A stretch of 37,976 bases of DNA from Hellea sp. (lineage in GTDB: Bacteria > Pseudomonadota > Alphaproteobacteria > Caulobacterales > Maricaulaceae), in NCBI GenBank assembly GCA_020629545.1, contig JAHDDC010000029.1:1-37976 (forward strand), written 5' to 3'. Below are positions 8,413-16,208 of this stretch, piece by piece; position 1 is the first letter of the stretch; every line of letters starts with the position of its first letter. A program made the translations under genes and the position numbers. Under the pieces are notes generated by a model. The model made no database searches and was not told the DNA's origin. It saw nothing but the letters and a program-made list of their open reading frames with translations.

Positions 8413-8442
8413 ATATTCCTTAATTATTAGAATATTTTTTCA
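8413..8442. promoter_or_regulatory. AT-rich inverted repeat and Lrp-like site in bkd/lrp divergent region
   Basis: ATATTC (8413-8418) and GAATAT (8430-8435) form an inverted repeat with an 11-base spacer. Overlapping it, TAGAATATTTTTTCA (8428-8442) fits the E. coli Lrp consensus YAGHAWATTWTDCTR at 13 of 15 positions. It lies between the bkd operon and the Lrp-family gene. The consensus is degenerate and the region AT-rich, so this is a candidate only. Confidence 0.35.
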
Positions 8443-8467
8443 TAAATTTTTTCAAGAGAGACATGAT

Positions 8468-8965
8468 ATGCCGGGCCAAATTGACGGAATCGATGCTAAA
8501 ATACTTCATCTCATTCAGAATAATGCCGCACTTTCTGTGGCCGACATTGCCGACAAGGTCGGGCTTTCCTCGTCACCTTGCTGGCGCAGAATTAAGCGTA
8601 TGGAAGAAATGGGGATCATTCAAGAACGCGTTACGATTTTAAACCGAAAAGAACTTGGGCTTGATTTTGAAGTCTTTGTTGCGGTCAAACTCGCCTTGCC
8701 CAACCGCGAGCATATGGAGAAGTTTGAAAAAGCCATCGCTAAAATGCCGGAGGTTGTGCAATGCGCCGTTGTAACCGGAGCGGTCGACTTTATGCTTCGC
8801 GTTGTGACGAAAGACATGCATGCTTATGACGACTTTTTGCGCGAAGAGTTACTCGGCATTGATTTAATTTCCGACGTACAATCCCGGATCGTCTTACGTC
8901 AAAGCAAGGAAACTTATGCGCTGCCGCTTAATCTAATTTCAAATGCGGTCCCGCGAAACGGATAG
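8468..8965 (+). CDS. Lrp/AsnC family transcriptional regulator (BkdR-like)
   Basis: A 165-residue leucine-responsive-type regulator. The N-terminal winged helix-turn-helix is residues about 5-60 (IDAKILHLIQNN, then LSVADIADKVGLSSSPCWRRIKRME), with the conserved SSSPCWRRI recognition helix. The C-terminal RAM/AsnC ligand-binding domain follows (about 70-150, VAVKLALPNREHMEKFE, VVQCAVVTGAVDFMLRVV). It is divergent from the bkd operon, the same arrangement as Pseudomonas bkdR, so it probably senses branched-chain amino acids and controls that operon. The start ATG lies close behind GAGAGA. The DUF1993 gene follows after 17 bases and may be cotranscribed. Confidence 0.93.
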   Translation: MPGQIDGIDAKILHLIQNNAALSVADIADKVGLSSSPCWRRIKRMEEMGIIQERVTILNRKELGLDFEVFVAVKLALPNREHMEKFEKAIAKMPEVVQCAVVTGAVDFMLRVVTKDMHAYDDFLREELLGIDLISDVQSRIVLRQSKETYALPLNLISNAVPRNG

Positions 8966-8982
8966 TCTGGAGACTGATAATT

Positions 8983-9495
8983 ATGACCACATTCTCTATG
9001 TATGATCACGTCGTACCAGCCTTGGATAGAACCCTTGGCAATCTTGAGCACATTCTTAAAACCGGCCAAAGCAATGCCAAAACCCGGGGGATCGAACCGG
9101 AAATATTTCTAAGTGCCCGGTTAGCGCCCGACATGCACCATCTTGTACGGCAGGTGCAAATTGCGACGTCTTTGGCCAAGAACTGCCCTCACCGCATAGC
9201 CGGAACCACGCCCCCAGTTTTTGAAGATACCGAAACGACTTTTGAGGATGTTTTCGCCCTGATCGATAAAACACGACAGGAAATAACGGGGTTTGAGCGT
9301 GCGGCGATCGACGGGAAAGAAGATCGCGAATTTACGGTGCAGATAGGACCCATGGAAATGGACTTTACGGGCAAGTCTTATTTTAACGGCTTTACGATGC
9401 CGAATGTATTATTCCATTGCACGACGGCCTATAACATTCTGCGCCATAACGGGGTGCCACTCGGCAAGCTCGATTTCTTTGGCGGAAAGTTTTAA
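8983..9495 (+). CDS. DUF1993 family protein
   Basis: A 170-residue cytoplasmic protein recognisable as DUF1993: N-terminal MYDHVVPALDRTLGNLEHIL, the RLAPDMHHLVRQVQIATSLAKN helix (about 48-70), a TFEDVFALIDKTRQEI helix, and the C-terminal FHCTTAYNILRHNGVPLGKLDFFG block. The family is thought to have a DinB-like helical-bundle fold; no reaction is established. The conserved His residues (near 53-54, 143 and 153) could bind metal as in DinB-like proteins, which is an inference. It sits 17 bases after the Lrp-type regulator and may be a second gene of that unit. Nothing in the sequence ties it to branched-chain metabolism. Confidence 0.85.
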   Translation: MTTFSMYDHVVPALDRTLGNLEHILKTGQSNAKTRGIEPEIFLSARLAPDMHHLVRQVQIATSLAKNCPHRIAGTTPPVFEDTETTFEDVFALIDKTRQEITGFERAAIDGKEDREFTVQIGPMEMDFTGKSYFNGFTMPNVLFHCTTAYNILRHNGVPLGKLDFFGGKF

Positions 9496-9615
9496 AAATA
9501 ATACGCTTTAATGGTGAAGTCTGTTGGCTTTGTCACGCTTAGCCTCTATCAGTCTCTCAAGCCTTTATTTGCGATCCGAAAATGCGACGGACGGAGATAA
9601 AGACGGGGAGTATAT

Positions 9616-10854
9616 ATGAGCGACTTGTTTCGCAAAGAGGCCATCGATAAACAGGCGTCAAAGCATTTGGGAGATGTATTTCTATCATCGCCCCTGAGCT
9701 TCTGGGCAATCACAGCCCTGATTGCGACTATTATGGCGGGTCTGATTTTCTTTGCCATTTTCGGAGAGTATTCCCGCAAGGAACGGGTCACGGGGGTTTT
9801 GACGCCCAGCGAAGGCCTGGTTCAAATTTCTCCGATGCGAAGCGGAACCTTCGAACATGTATTTGTAGGGATTGGCGACACGATCACAAAAGGGGCCGAG
9901 CTTATCAAGATGAGAGACGAAGTGTCGTTGTCTGGCGGCGGGGGGATGAATGATGCTTTACTCGCGGAGCTTGGGTCCGAAAGACAAAACCTAGAAGCCA
10001 AGCTTGCCGAAATTCCGCGCGAAATCGCCTTGAAACGACAACGCCTCAATCAGCAGAAACGCGAGAAAACAGCTGAAGCGGCCCGGTTTGCCCCGCGAAT
10101 CGACATTCAGAAAAGGGCCGTCGAGCTAGAGGAAGGCCTATTTCGAAAAATGCAAAATCTGCTGGCCAACGAAGCCGCGTCAGCCCTTGAGGTGGCATCT
10201 CAGGAAAACAGATATCTGACAGCCACACAAAATTTGAGCGCGCTTGAAAATGCCCGGGCGACTATTTTTGGGCAAGTCACAGATATTGACGCCCAGATTT
10301 CTTTGCTGCCATCCGAAAGATCTCAAGCCGAATTCGATATTAAAAACCAGATTAGTGCCATTGATCAAAAAATGATCCGCAATGACGCGGACACAGGATC
10401 GATTATTCGCGCCCCAATTTCTGGAACAGTTGCCGCCGTAACCGCGCGCAAAGGACAGCAGGCGATATCAGGCCGGTCCGCTTTGACGCTCCTGCCAGCT
10501 GGCGGGAAATTACAAGCCGAACTGTTTGTCCCGACCCGAGCGATAGGATTTGTTAAACCGGGACAGTCGGTACGGCTTTTATATGATGCATTTCCATATC
10601 AAAAATTTGGATTTTACGATGGGGTCATCACAGAGGTTTCCAGATCAGTGGTTCAGCAAGGTGACCTCCCGCAGGCACCCGGGCTGACGGATCCTGTTTT
10701 TGTGGTTCGAGTCGATCTTGACGCTCAATCAATTGAAACAGGCGGAGAAGTTATACCTCTACAGTCCGGCATGTCATTATCGGCCGACCTCATCTTGGAA
10801 GACCGCAAGATTTGGGAATGGGCATTTGACCCTCTGCTGGGGGCTATACGTTAA
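9616..10854 (+). CDS. HlyD-family periplasmic adaptor of a C39 ABC exporter
   Basis: A 412-residue membrane-fusion protein that would bridge the inner-membrane ABC exporter to a TolC-like outer-membrane channel. It has a cytoplasmic N-terminus, one transmembrane helix (about 30-55, LSFWAITALIATIMAGLIFFAIFG), a first half-lipoyl segment (about 65-100), a long alpha-hairpin coiled coil (about 115-255, rich in Glu/Gln/Arg), a second half-lipoyl segment (IIRAPISGTVAAV, about 258-270), and a beta-barrel region containing VKPGQSVRLLYDAFPYQKFGFYDG. The start follows GGGGAG. Its TAA overlaps the ATG of the exporter (TAATG), showing translational coupling. No outer-membrane partner is in the window. 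Confidence 0.92.
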   Translation: MSDLFRKEAIDKQASKHLGDVFLSSPLSFWAITALIATIMAGLIFFAIFGEYSRKERVTGVLTPSEGLVQISPMRSGTFEHVFVGIGDTITKGAELIKMRDEVSLSGGGGMNDALLAELGSERQNLEAKLAEIPREIALKRQRLNQQKREKTAEAARFAPRIDIQKRAVELEEGLFRKMQNLLANEAASALEVASQENRYLTATQNLSALENARATIFGQVTDIDAQISLLPSERSQAEFDIKNQISAIDQKMIRNDADTGSIIRAPISGTVAAVTARKGQQAISGRSALTLLPAGGKLQAELFVPTRAIGFVKPGQSVRLLYDAFPYQKFGFYDGVITEVSRSVVQQGDLPQAPGLTDPVFVVRVDLDAQSIETGGEVIPLQSGMSLSADLILEDRKIWEWAFDPLLGAIR

Positions 10855-12935
10855 TGTTGGATTTGCTCAACTTTACGGGCGTCAAGCGCTTGCCCATGAT
10901 CTACCAGACCGAAGCCATGGAATGTGGTCTCGCCTGTATTGCCATGGTTGCGAAATATCACGGCCATAACATTGACCTGAATGGCCTTCGTCAGCGATTT
11001 CAGGTTTCCCTCAAAGGCGCAACACTCACCAGCCTGATCGATATGGCTGGGCAGCTTGAACTTGGCACTCGCGCCTTAAGGCTTGATTTGGACGATTTAG
11101 CAAAGCTCCAAACGCCGGCGATTTTGCATTGGGACCTCAATCATTTTGTGGTTCTCAAAAAAGTATCCGGCAATAAAGTTCATATACATGATCCGGCTAT
11201 TGGCGCCCGTGTCATGACGCTCGACAAATTTTCCGATCATTTTACGGGTGTCGCGCTTGAGCTATCGCCTATAGCTGGCTTCACAAAACAAACGGCCAAA
11301 CAGACCATGCGGATGTCAGATTTGTGGCGTCGTCTCGTGGGAATGAAGCGGGCCATCTTTCAGCTCTTGATTCTGTCTATTGTTCTGCAGTTGATTATCC
11401 TGGCTTCGCCATTTTATCTGCAGCTTGTTATCGACGAGGCAGTGGTCAAGTTTGACACGAAATTCCTCCTTATTCTGGCCATGGGCTTTGGCGGACTCGC
11501 GGTCATAAAAGTCATCACGCAGATGATGCGAGAATGGACTATTCTCTATTTTGGGTATCAGATGTCATTTCAAATGGTGGCGAATGTTTTTCAGCATTTA
11601 ATCCACCTGCCGACATCCTTTTTTGAAAAGCGTCATATTGGTGATATTCTCTCGCGTATGCGATCAACGACGCCTATTCAGACCGCTTTGACGCAAAGCG
11701 TTGTTGCCGCGCTGATTGACGGAATCATGGCCGTGATAACCGGGATTGTCATATTTCTGTATAGCCCGCTCCTTGGAACAATCGTCCTCGTATCGGTCGC
11801 ATTATTATTGATCGTGACATTTGCATTTTATCCTGTTTTGCGCCGCTCTCAGGAAGAAATGATTGTCAATGAAGCCAAAGAGGCGACCCATAAAATTGAA
11901 AGTATTCGCGCCTCGACGGCCATCAAGCTCTTCTCAGCTCACAACCAACGCATGTCGGTCTGGCGCAATCTTTATGCCGAATATGTTAATGCAGGTGTCA
12001 CTTACGGAAAATATGGAATCATTCAGCGCGCCTTGCAGGACGGAATAGCCGGTATTCAAATGATTTTAGTAATCTATTTCGGCGCCAAGCTCATCTTGAG
12101 CGGCGGCTTGTTTACAGTGGGAATGCTGTTTGCGTTTATGTCATATCGGCAGAGCTTCACAGATAGTGTGATTTCGCTGTTTAATAAGTTTATCGAATTT
12201 AGGCTGCTGGGACTCCACTTGGAAAGAATAGCCGATATTGCGCAGGCGGAACCCGAAGCCAGCACCCAAGCCGCCCTGCTTCCCGAGCGTGAAAATGTTG
12301 AGGGCAAAATCGAAGTTCGGGATCTAAGCTTTCGTTACTCTCCGTCTGATCCCTGGGTTTTGGAAAATCTGAACCTGACGATTAATGCCGGAGAGTTTGT
12401 CGCCCTAACCGGCACGTCGGGCGGGGGAAAGACCACTTTGCTGAAGCTCATGCTGGGTCTTTATGAACCCACGGAAGGGGACATTCTTATTGATGGTAAT
12501 CCGCTGACCCCATCGTCTCGAATGTCATGGCGGCGCAGTATTGGTGTCGTGATGCAGGATGATCAATTATTATCCGGCACGATTGCCGAAAACATCAGTT
12601 TCTTTGATCCACAGCTTGATATGCAGCGCGTGCAACAAGCCGCGATCAGAGCCCAGATCCATGCGGATATCGCCGCCATGCCCATGAATTATTTGTCAAT
12701 GATAGGCGATATGGGATCAATTTTATCCGGCGGTCAAAAGCAGCGCGTTTTACTGGCCCGCGCGCTTTATAAGGATCCTCAGATATTATTCCTGGATGAA
12801 GGCACAGCCAATCTTGATCGCGAGACCGAGAGGGTGATTGTCGACATCATTGAAGACATGGCAATGACCCGCGTGATTGTCGCTCATAGGCAAGAATTTC
12901 TGAAGCGCGTAGATAAAACCATTATCATCGAGTAA
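10854..12935 (+). CDS. Peptidase-domain (C39) ABC transporter, bacteriocin/double-glycine-peptide exporter type
   Basis: A 693-residue inner-membrane exporter that removes double-glycine leaders while secreting its peptide cargo. The N-terminal C39 peptidase domain (about 1-140) has an intact active site: oxyanion Gln18 and Cys24 in QTEAMECGLACIAM, His97 in HWDLNHFVVL, and Asp113 in HDPAIG. A six-helix transmembrane domain follows (about 160-440). The ATPase domain has Walker A with Lys526 (GTSGGGKTT), the signature LSGGQKQR, Walker B ILFLDEGTANLD and the switch histidine VIVAHR. It resembles CvaB/RaxB-type exporters. It overlaps the HlyD gene by one base. No double-glycine precursor gene was found nearby, so the cargo is unknown. 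Confidence 0.94.
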   Translation: MLDLLNFTGVKRLPMIYQTEAMECGLACIAMVAKYHGHNIDLNGLRQRFQVSLKGATLTSLIDMAGQLELGTRALRLDLDDLAKLQTPAILHWDLNHFVVLKKVSGNKVHIHDPAIGARVMTLDKFSDHFTGVALELSPIAGFTKQTAKQTMRMSDLWRRLVGMKRAIFQLLILSIVLQLIILASPFYLQLVIDEAVVKFDTKFLLILAMGFGGLAVIKVITQMMREWTILYFGYQMSFQMVANVFQHLIHLPTSFFEKRHIGDILSRMRSTTPIQTALTQSVVAALIDGIMAVITGIVIFLYSPLLGTIVLVSVALLLIVTFAFYPVLRRSQEEMIVNEAKEATHKIESIRASTAIKLFSAHNQRMSVWRNLYAEYVNAGVTYGKYGIIQRALQDGIAGIQMILVIYFGAKLILSGGLFTVGMLFAFMSYRQSFTDSVISLFNKFIEFRLLGLHLERIADIAQAEPEASTQAALLPERENVEGKIEVRDLSFRYSPSDPWVLENLNLTINAGEFVALTGTSGGGKTTLLKLMLGLYEPTEGDILIDGNPLTPSSRMSWRRSIGVVMQDDQLLSGTIAENISFFDPQLDMQRVQQAAIRAQIHADIAAMPMNYLSMIGDMGSILSGGQKQRVLLARALYKDPQILFLDEGTANLDRETERVIVDIIEDMAMTRVIVAHRQEFLKRVDKTIIIE

Positions 12936-12990
12936 GGCTTGGCCCAAGAAATCGGATGACTTCCTTACAAAATCAGGGCAAATCGCGCGC

Positions 12991-13869
12991 ATGACGACTA
13001 AACGTATGACCTATGACATGCCGCTCGGCACGATGTCGGCGCTTCATTATAACCCAGAGGCAGGCCCGGTTCGTCTTGTATTTGCTCATGCCAATGGATT
13101 TAATGCCCTAACCTACAAATCTATTTTAGAACAGCTTGGCGTCCATAGCGTGGCCATGGATTTGCGCGGACATGGTTTTACCCGCCTTCCCACAGATATT
13201 GCTGCGCTGGATAGTTTCCATATTTTTTCTGATGATATCGCAACATTTATAGGACGTTATGTTCCGGGAAAAATTGTTCTGGCCGGTCACAGCTTTGGCG
13301 CAGTTGCCGGGATCCTGGCCAGCGGTCAGCTTAAAGACCGTCTATCGGGATATGTCGGCTTTGATCCGGTTTCCATGCCATGGTTTGCGCGGCAATGGCC
13401 AAAGCTACCCATGGGCAGAGCTCTTATGAAACGGCTTATTCCGATTGCGAAAAATGCCGGTAACCGTCGACGCGAATTTGAAAGCGCAAAAGCTGCCTTT
13501 GATCGTTATCAGGGCCGAGGGGGCTTCAAACATGTTTCAGATGAAATCTTAAACGACTATCTCACTGGCGGAATGGAACCTATAGAAAATGGGCGCATGC
13601 AGCTAAGCTGTGATCCCAAATGGGAACAAGCCGTATTTTGCGCGCAGAACCATAATCTTTATAAGGCCGCCCATGATCTACCGGAGAATTCGCGCGCGCA
13701 TTATGCCGGTAAGTTTGCGGTCAGTTCAAAATCCACGCGGGCTAAGCTCGGCCGCGTGATCGGGCAGGACAATATTATTTTCAACTCGGAATTTTCTCAC
13801 CTATTCCCAATCCAAGAAACCGAATACACGGTCGCGGCTTTGCAAGAGGCGCTTAGGCGTGCAGATTAG
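12991..13869 (+). CDS. Alpha/beta hydrolase fold protein
   Basis: A 292-residue cytoplasmic hydrolase without a signal peptide. The nucleophile elbow GHSFGA gives Ser101. The oxyanion-side motif is FAHANGFNALTY near residues 31-42, a strand-turn-strand seen in lipase-like members. The catalytic His is probably His270 in EFSHLFPIQ. The acid residue was not assigned. The substrate cannot be named; a carboxylic-ester or acyl-thioester lipase-like role is plausible. It starts 55 bases after the exporter gene. The best AGGG ribosome site is far (about 13 bases), and a 12-codon upstream frame (ATG 12956) ends in an ATGA overlap with this start. The 3' end overlaps the convergent thioesterase gene by 17 bases. 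Confidence 0.85.
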   Translation: MTTKRMTYDMPLGTMSALHYNPEAGPVRLVFAHANGFNALTYKSILEQLGVHSVAMDLRGHGFTRLPTDIAALDSFHIFSDDIATFIGRYVPGKIVLAGHSFGAVAGILASGQLKDRLSGYVGFDPVSMPWFARQWPKLPMGRALMKRLIPIAKNAGNRRREFESAKAAFDRYQGRGGFKHVSDEILNDYLTGGMEPIENGRMQLSCDPKWEQAVFCAQNHNLYKAAHDLPENSRAHYAGKFAVSSKSTRAKLGRVIGQDNIIFNSEFSHLFPIQETEYTVAALQEALRRAD

Positions 13870-14761
13870 GAATAATTCTCTGTTGTAAAATGGCTTGAAC
13901 TTCTGGTGACGGAAGGGCGAGTTTTCGTTTCTCAAGATCAATCAATGCGTTCACCGCAATATAAGATCCATAGGGGCGTCCGGTTACCGGATTAACGATG
14001 TGATGGATAAGACGGCGTATTTTAGTATCAGCATATTCAATTCCGGAGCAGATAATAAAAGGTTGTCCTGATGTCGGGAAATTATGAATTCTATGCCGTA
14101 TTTCCAGTAAAACACCCATGACTGGCCCCGTACTGATTCCTTCCGGCCAGCCATATTCAAAATGCCGGATAGATTCCGAAAGGCGGCCCAGAATATTTTG
14201 GGCGCATACAGTGTCCGAGTTTCCGGTTTCCCAGGACTGGAAGACGCCGCGCCCGATAACGTGACAGCCCCATTTTTCAATTGTTTCTAAATTGGCCCCA
14301 GTCATTTTAGCATCGGACAAGCCTTTGGGCTTTGCAAAATCCGGCACCTCCATCACATAAGGCTTAGCTTTATCCATAAGGCGCCTTGGCCATTGAAAGG
14401 TTTTATGGGTGAGCAAATATATATGCTCTAACTGTTCATGAATGGTCGCCGCCACTGAGCCGTCTTTATGATACATAACATGCAGCAAGGTCATGTCATC
14501 TTGACCAAGGCGTGTGATACCCGTTTCGATGCGCAAGGCTGCCCCTGGTAAGGCTTCGCGGGCATAGCGCACATGAAATTCTCTGACTCTTACAGTTGAC
14601 GGTGTGCCTTTCTCAAATGCGTGAACCAAGCCCATTTGCATGAGAAACATTTGCCGGGCCTGCTGCGCCTTGGTCATATAGTGACGCATATTGAGGTGGC
14701 CGAGCTCGTCAATTTCCCAATTGACCGCCTCCCCTTGCCATGTGTCCAAAAACTGACTCAA
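13853..14761 (-). CDS. Thioesterase-like protein with tandem hot-dog folds
   Basis: A 302-residue protein resembling acyl-CoA or acyl-ACP thioesterases made of two 4HBT-like hot-dog domains. Domain 1 (about 1-130) has the typical WEIDELGHLNMRHYMTKAQQA helix start, analogous to the D-x-x-GHVNN motif of YbgC/FadM enzymes. Domain 2 (about 160-295) has EYGWPEGISTGPVMGVLLEIRHRIHNF and YADTKIRRLIHHIVNPVTGRPYGSYIAVNALID. The substrate is unknown. It follows the Fur-family gene on the same strand by about 9 bases and so may share its promoter. Its 3' end overlaps the alpha/beta hydrolase, another possible ester-cleaving enzyme, by 17 bases. Confidence 0.75.
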   Translation of the reverse strand: MSQFLDTWQGEAVNWEIDELGHLNMRHYMTKAQQARQMFLMQMGLVHAFEKGTPSTVRVREFHVRYAREALPGAALRIETGITRLGQDDMTLLHVMYHKDGSVAATIHEQLEHIYLLTHKTFQWPRRLMDKAKPYVMEVPDFAKPKGLSDAKMTGANLETIEKWGCHVIGRGVFQSWETGNSDTVCAQNILGRLSESIRHFEYGWPEGISTGPVMGVLLEIRHRIHNFPTSGQPFIICSGIEYADTKIRRLIHHIVNPVTGRPYGSYIAVNALIDLEKRKLALPSPEVQAILQQRIIPNLHA

Positions 14762-14770
14762 CGCCCTACC

Positions 14771-15214
14771 TTAGGCCGCGCAGTTTGCGCATTGTCCGTA
14801 ATGTTCGATGACGCTGCGTTTGATAACAAAACCATCGGGACGACAATCCGCATGATCATGGGCGTGACGCTCTTCAACAATGTCACAGCTATCACAGATG
14901 AAAAACTCAGCGGCGTGCCCGTCATGAAGGTGATCACAAGTTATATAGGCATTTAGCGCCTCCACGCGATGAACCAGTCCCAGCCGGGTGAAAAAATCGA
15001 GCGCCCTGTATACCGTTGGGGGTTTGGGCGACCCGTGCTCGGGGCGCAAAAGGTCCAGCAGATCATAGGCTTTAATGGGCCCGCTCGCATCGATAAGCAG
15101 GCCAAAAATATGTTCCCTGAGCGGCGTGAAACGCTCTCCGTTTTGAGTGCATACGCGGCGCGCATTTTCCATGCGTTCTTGCTTATCCGCCAGTTTGTGA
15201 TGGTGTTGTCCCAT
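14771..15214 (-). CDS. Fur-family regulator, Zur-like
   Basis: A 147-residue metal-dependent repressor. The winged-helix domain (about 15-85 of this start) has the Zur-typical PKPPTVYRALDFFTRLGLVHRVEALNAYITC recognition region. The C-terminal dimer and metal domain has CDSC, the His/Asp-rich ERHAHDHADC, and a terminal CANC, giving two CxxC pairs for structural zinc. An upstream in-frame ATG exists at 15241, but ATG at 15214 has AAAGGGA eight bases before it and gives the compact GQHHHK N-terminus; ATG at 15220 is also possible. Zur is favoured over Fur or PerR from the KPPTVYRAL/LNAYI wording, but function is inferred. It may be cotranscribed with the thioesterase gene. Confidence 0.85.
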   Translation of the reverse strand: MGQHHHKLADKQERMENARRVCTQNGERFTPLREHIFGLLIDASGPIKAYDLLDLLRPEHGSPKPPTVYRALDFFTRLGLVHRVEALNAYITCDHLHDGHAAEFFICDSCDIVEERHAHDHADCRPDGFVIKRSVIEHYGQCANCAA

Positions 15215-15242
15215 TGTCATGATCCCTTTTGGCGCGAACATA

Positions 15243-15298
15243 GCGTGATTATTGCCTTTTGCAAAAGCGCTAACTTACGAAAATGGCAATATTCACGC
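15243..15298. promoter_or_regulatory. Long inverted repeat between Fur-family gene and sapC
   Basis: Arms GCGTGATTATTGCC (15243-15256) and GGCAATATTCACGC (15285-15298) match at 13 of 14 positions in inverted orientation, with a 28-base spacer that begins with the palindrome TTTTGCAAAA. There is no T-run, so a terminator is unlikely. The position between divergent genes, 29 bases upstream of the Fur-family start, suggests operator half-sites, possibly autoregulatory. Confidence 0.45.
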
Positions 15299-15378
15299 GA
15301 TTCTTTCATTGAAGATTGAGTGGAATTTCGCTAGGAGGCCTCAAATTTTTTAGCTATTTTTAGACAAATGAGGCAGTA

Positions 15379-16158
15379 ATGGCGAAAGCTCCAAAAGATA
15401 ATGCGGTAACCGGGAACGTGATGTTCTATTCTAATCCGCAACCCCTGAACAAAGAAAAACACGGGAAGTCCGGGGTCAAGCCTGTCGATAAGCCATTCGA
15501 ATTTATGGCTAATCAGCATTATATTCCGATGACAGCTCAGGAATTTGGGGCTGCTGCAGCTTCCTTCCCTGTTGTATTTGCGGGCGAAGAAAAAAATCCG
15601 ATTGCCATTATGGGAATACGCCAGAATGAAAACCTTTTCGTCAAAGACGGTCAGTTTGAACAGGATTTTTACATGCCGGCTTTTGTACGGCGTTACCCAT
15701 TCGTATTTGCCAATGACAGCAATAATGAACGCTTCGTCGTCTGTGTTGACGAAGACGCGGAATGCGTAACCAATAAGAAGCCAGAGAAAGGCTTTTTTGA
15801 CGGGGACCAGCCCTCTGCCTTCACGCAGGAAGCCTTGCAGTTTCTCGAGAACTTCGAACGGGACCGTCAGTCAACCATGTTGATGGTGAAACGTTTTAAA
15901 GAGCTTGATCTGTTTGAAATGAAAGACATGCATTTCCAAGGACAAAATCCTGACGGGACTCCGGCGGAACGTCAAAAAATCGCTGAATATTATGCGATCA
16001 CTGAGGATCGTCTGCGAAAGCTTCCTAAAGATACAATTCAGGAACTTCACGAATCCGGCATGTTATCAGTGGCTCACGCCCATATGATTTCACTGGGTAA
16101 CTGGCAACGCCTCGTAAACATGACTCTGCGCCGCGCAGCCGAAGAACAATCATCATAA
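15379..16158 (+). CDS. SapC family protein
   Basis: A 259-residue protein of the SapC family (named from an S-layer secretion locus of Campylobacter; common in alphaproteobacteria, biochemical role unclear). It has no obvious signal peptide. Family blocks include MFYSNPQPLNKEKHG (about 15-29), the HYIPMTAQEFGAAAASFPVVFAG segment (about 48-70), DFYMPAFVRRYPFVFAND (about 94-111), and a FDGDQPSAFTQEALQFLENFE region. The C-terminal third is charged and helical. The start ATG is preceded by weakly AG-rich sequence (GAGGCAGTA). It is followed on the same strand, about 50 bases later, by a hydroxylase gene that may be translated from a start overlapping the sapC stop. Confidence 0.88.
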   Translation: MAKAPKDNAVTGNVMFYSNPQPLNKEKHGKSGVKPVDKPFEFMANQHYIPMTAQEFGAAAASFPVVFAGEEKNPIAIMGIRQNENLFVKDGQFEQDFYMPAFVRRYPFVFANDSNNERFVVCVDEDAECVTNKKPEKGFFDGDQPSAFTQEALQFLENFERDRQSTMLMVKRFKELDLFEMKDMHFQGQNPDGTPAERQKIAEYYAITEDRLRKLPKDTIQELHESGMLSVAHAHMISLGNWQRLVNMTLRRAAEEQSS

Positions 16159-16208
16159 GTCTCGGCGATCAATTATTAGTTTTTGCCTTTCCGTTTTTCA
16201 TAGCGCTT

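Noticed and set aside
9511-9600. 29-residue frame just before the HlyD gene as a possible exported peptide
   Set aside because: No ribosome binding site, no double-glycine leader, and no conserved feature.
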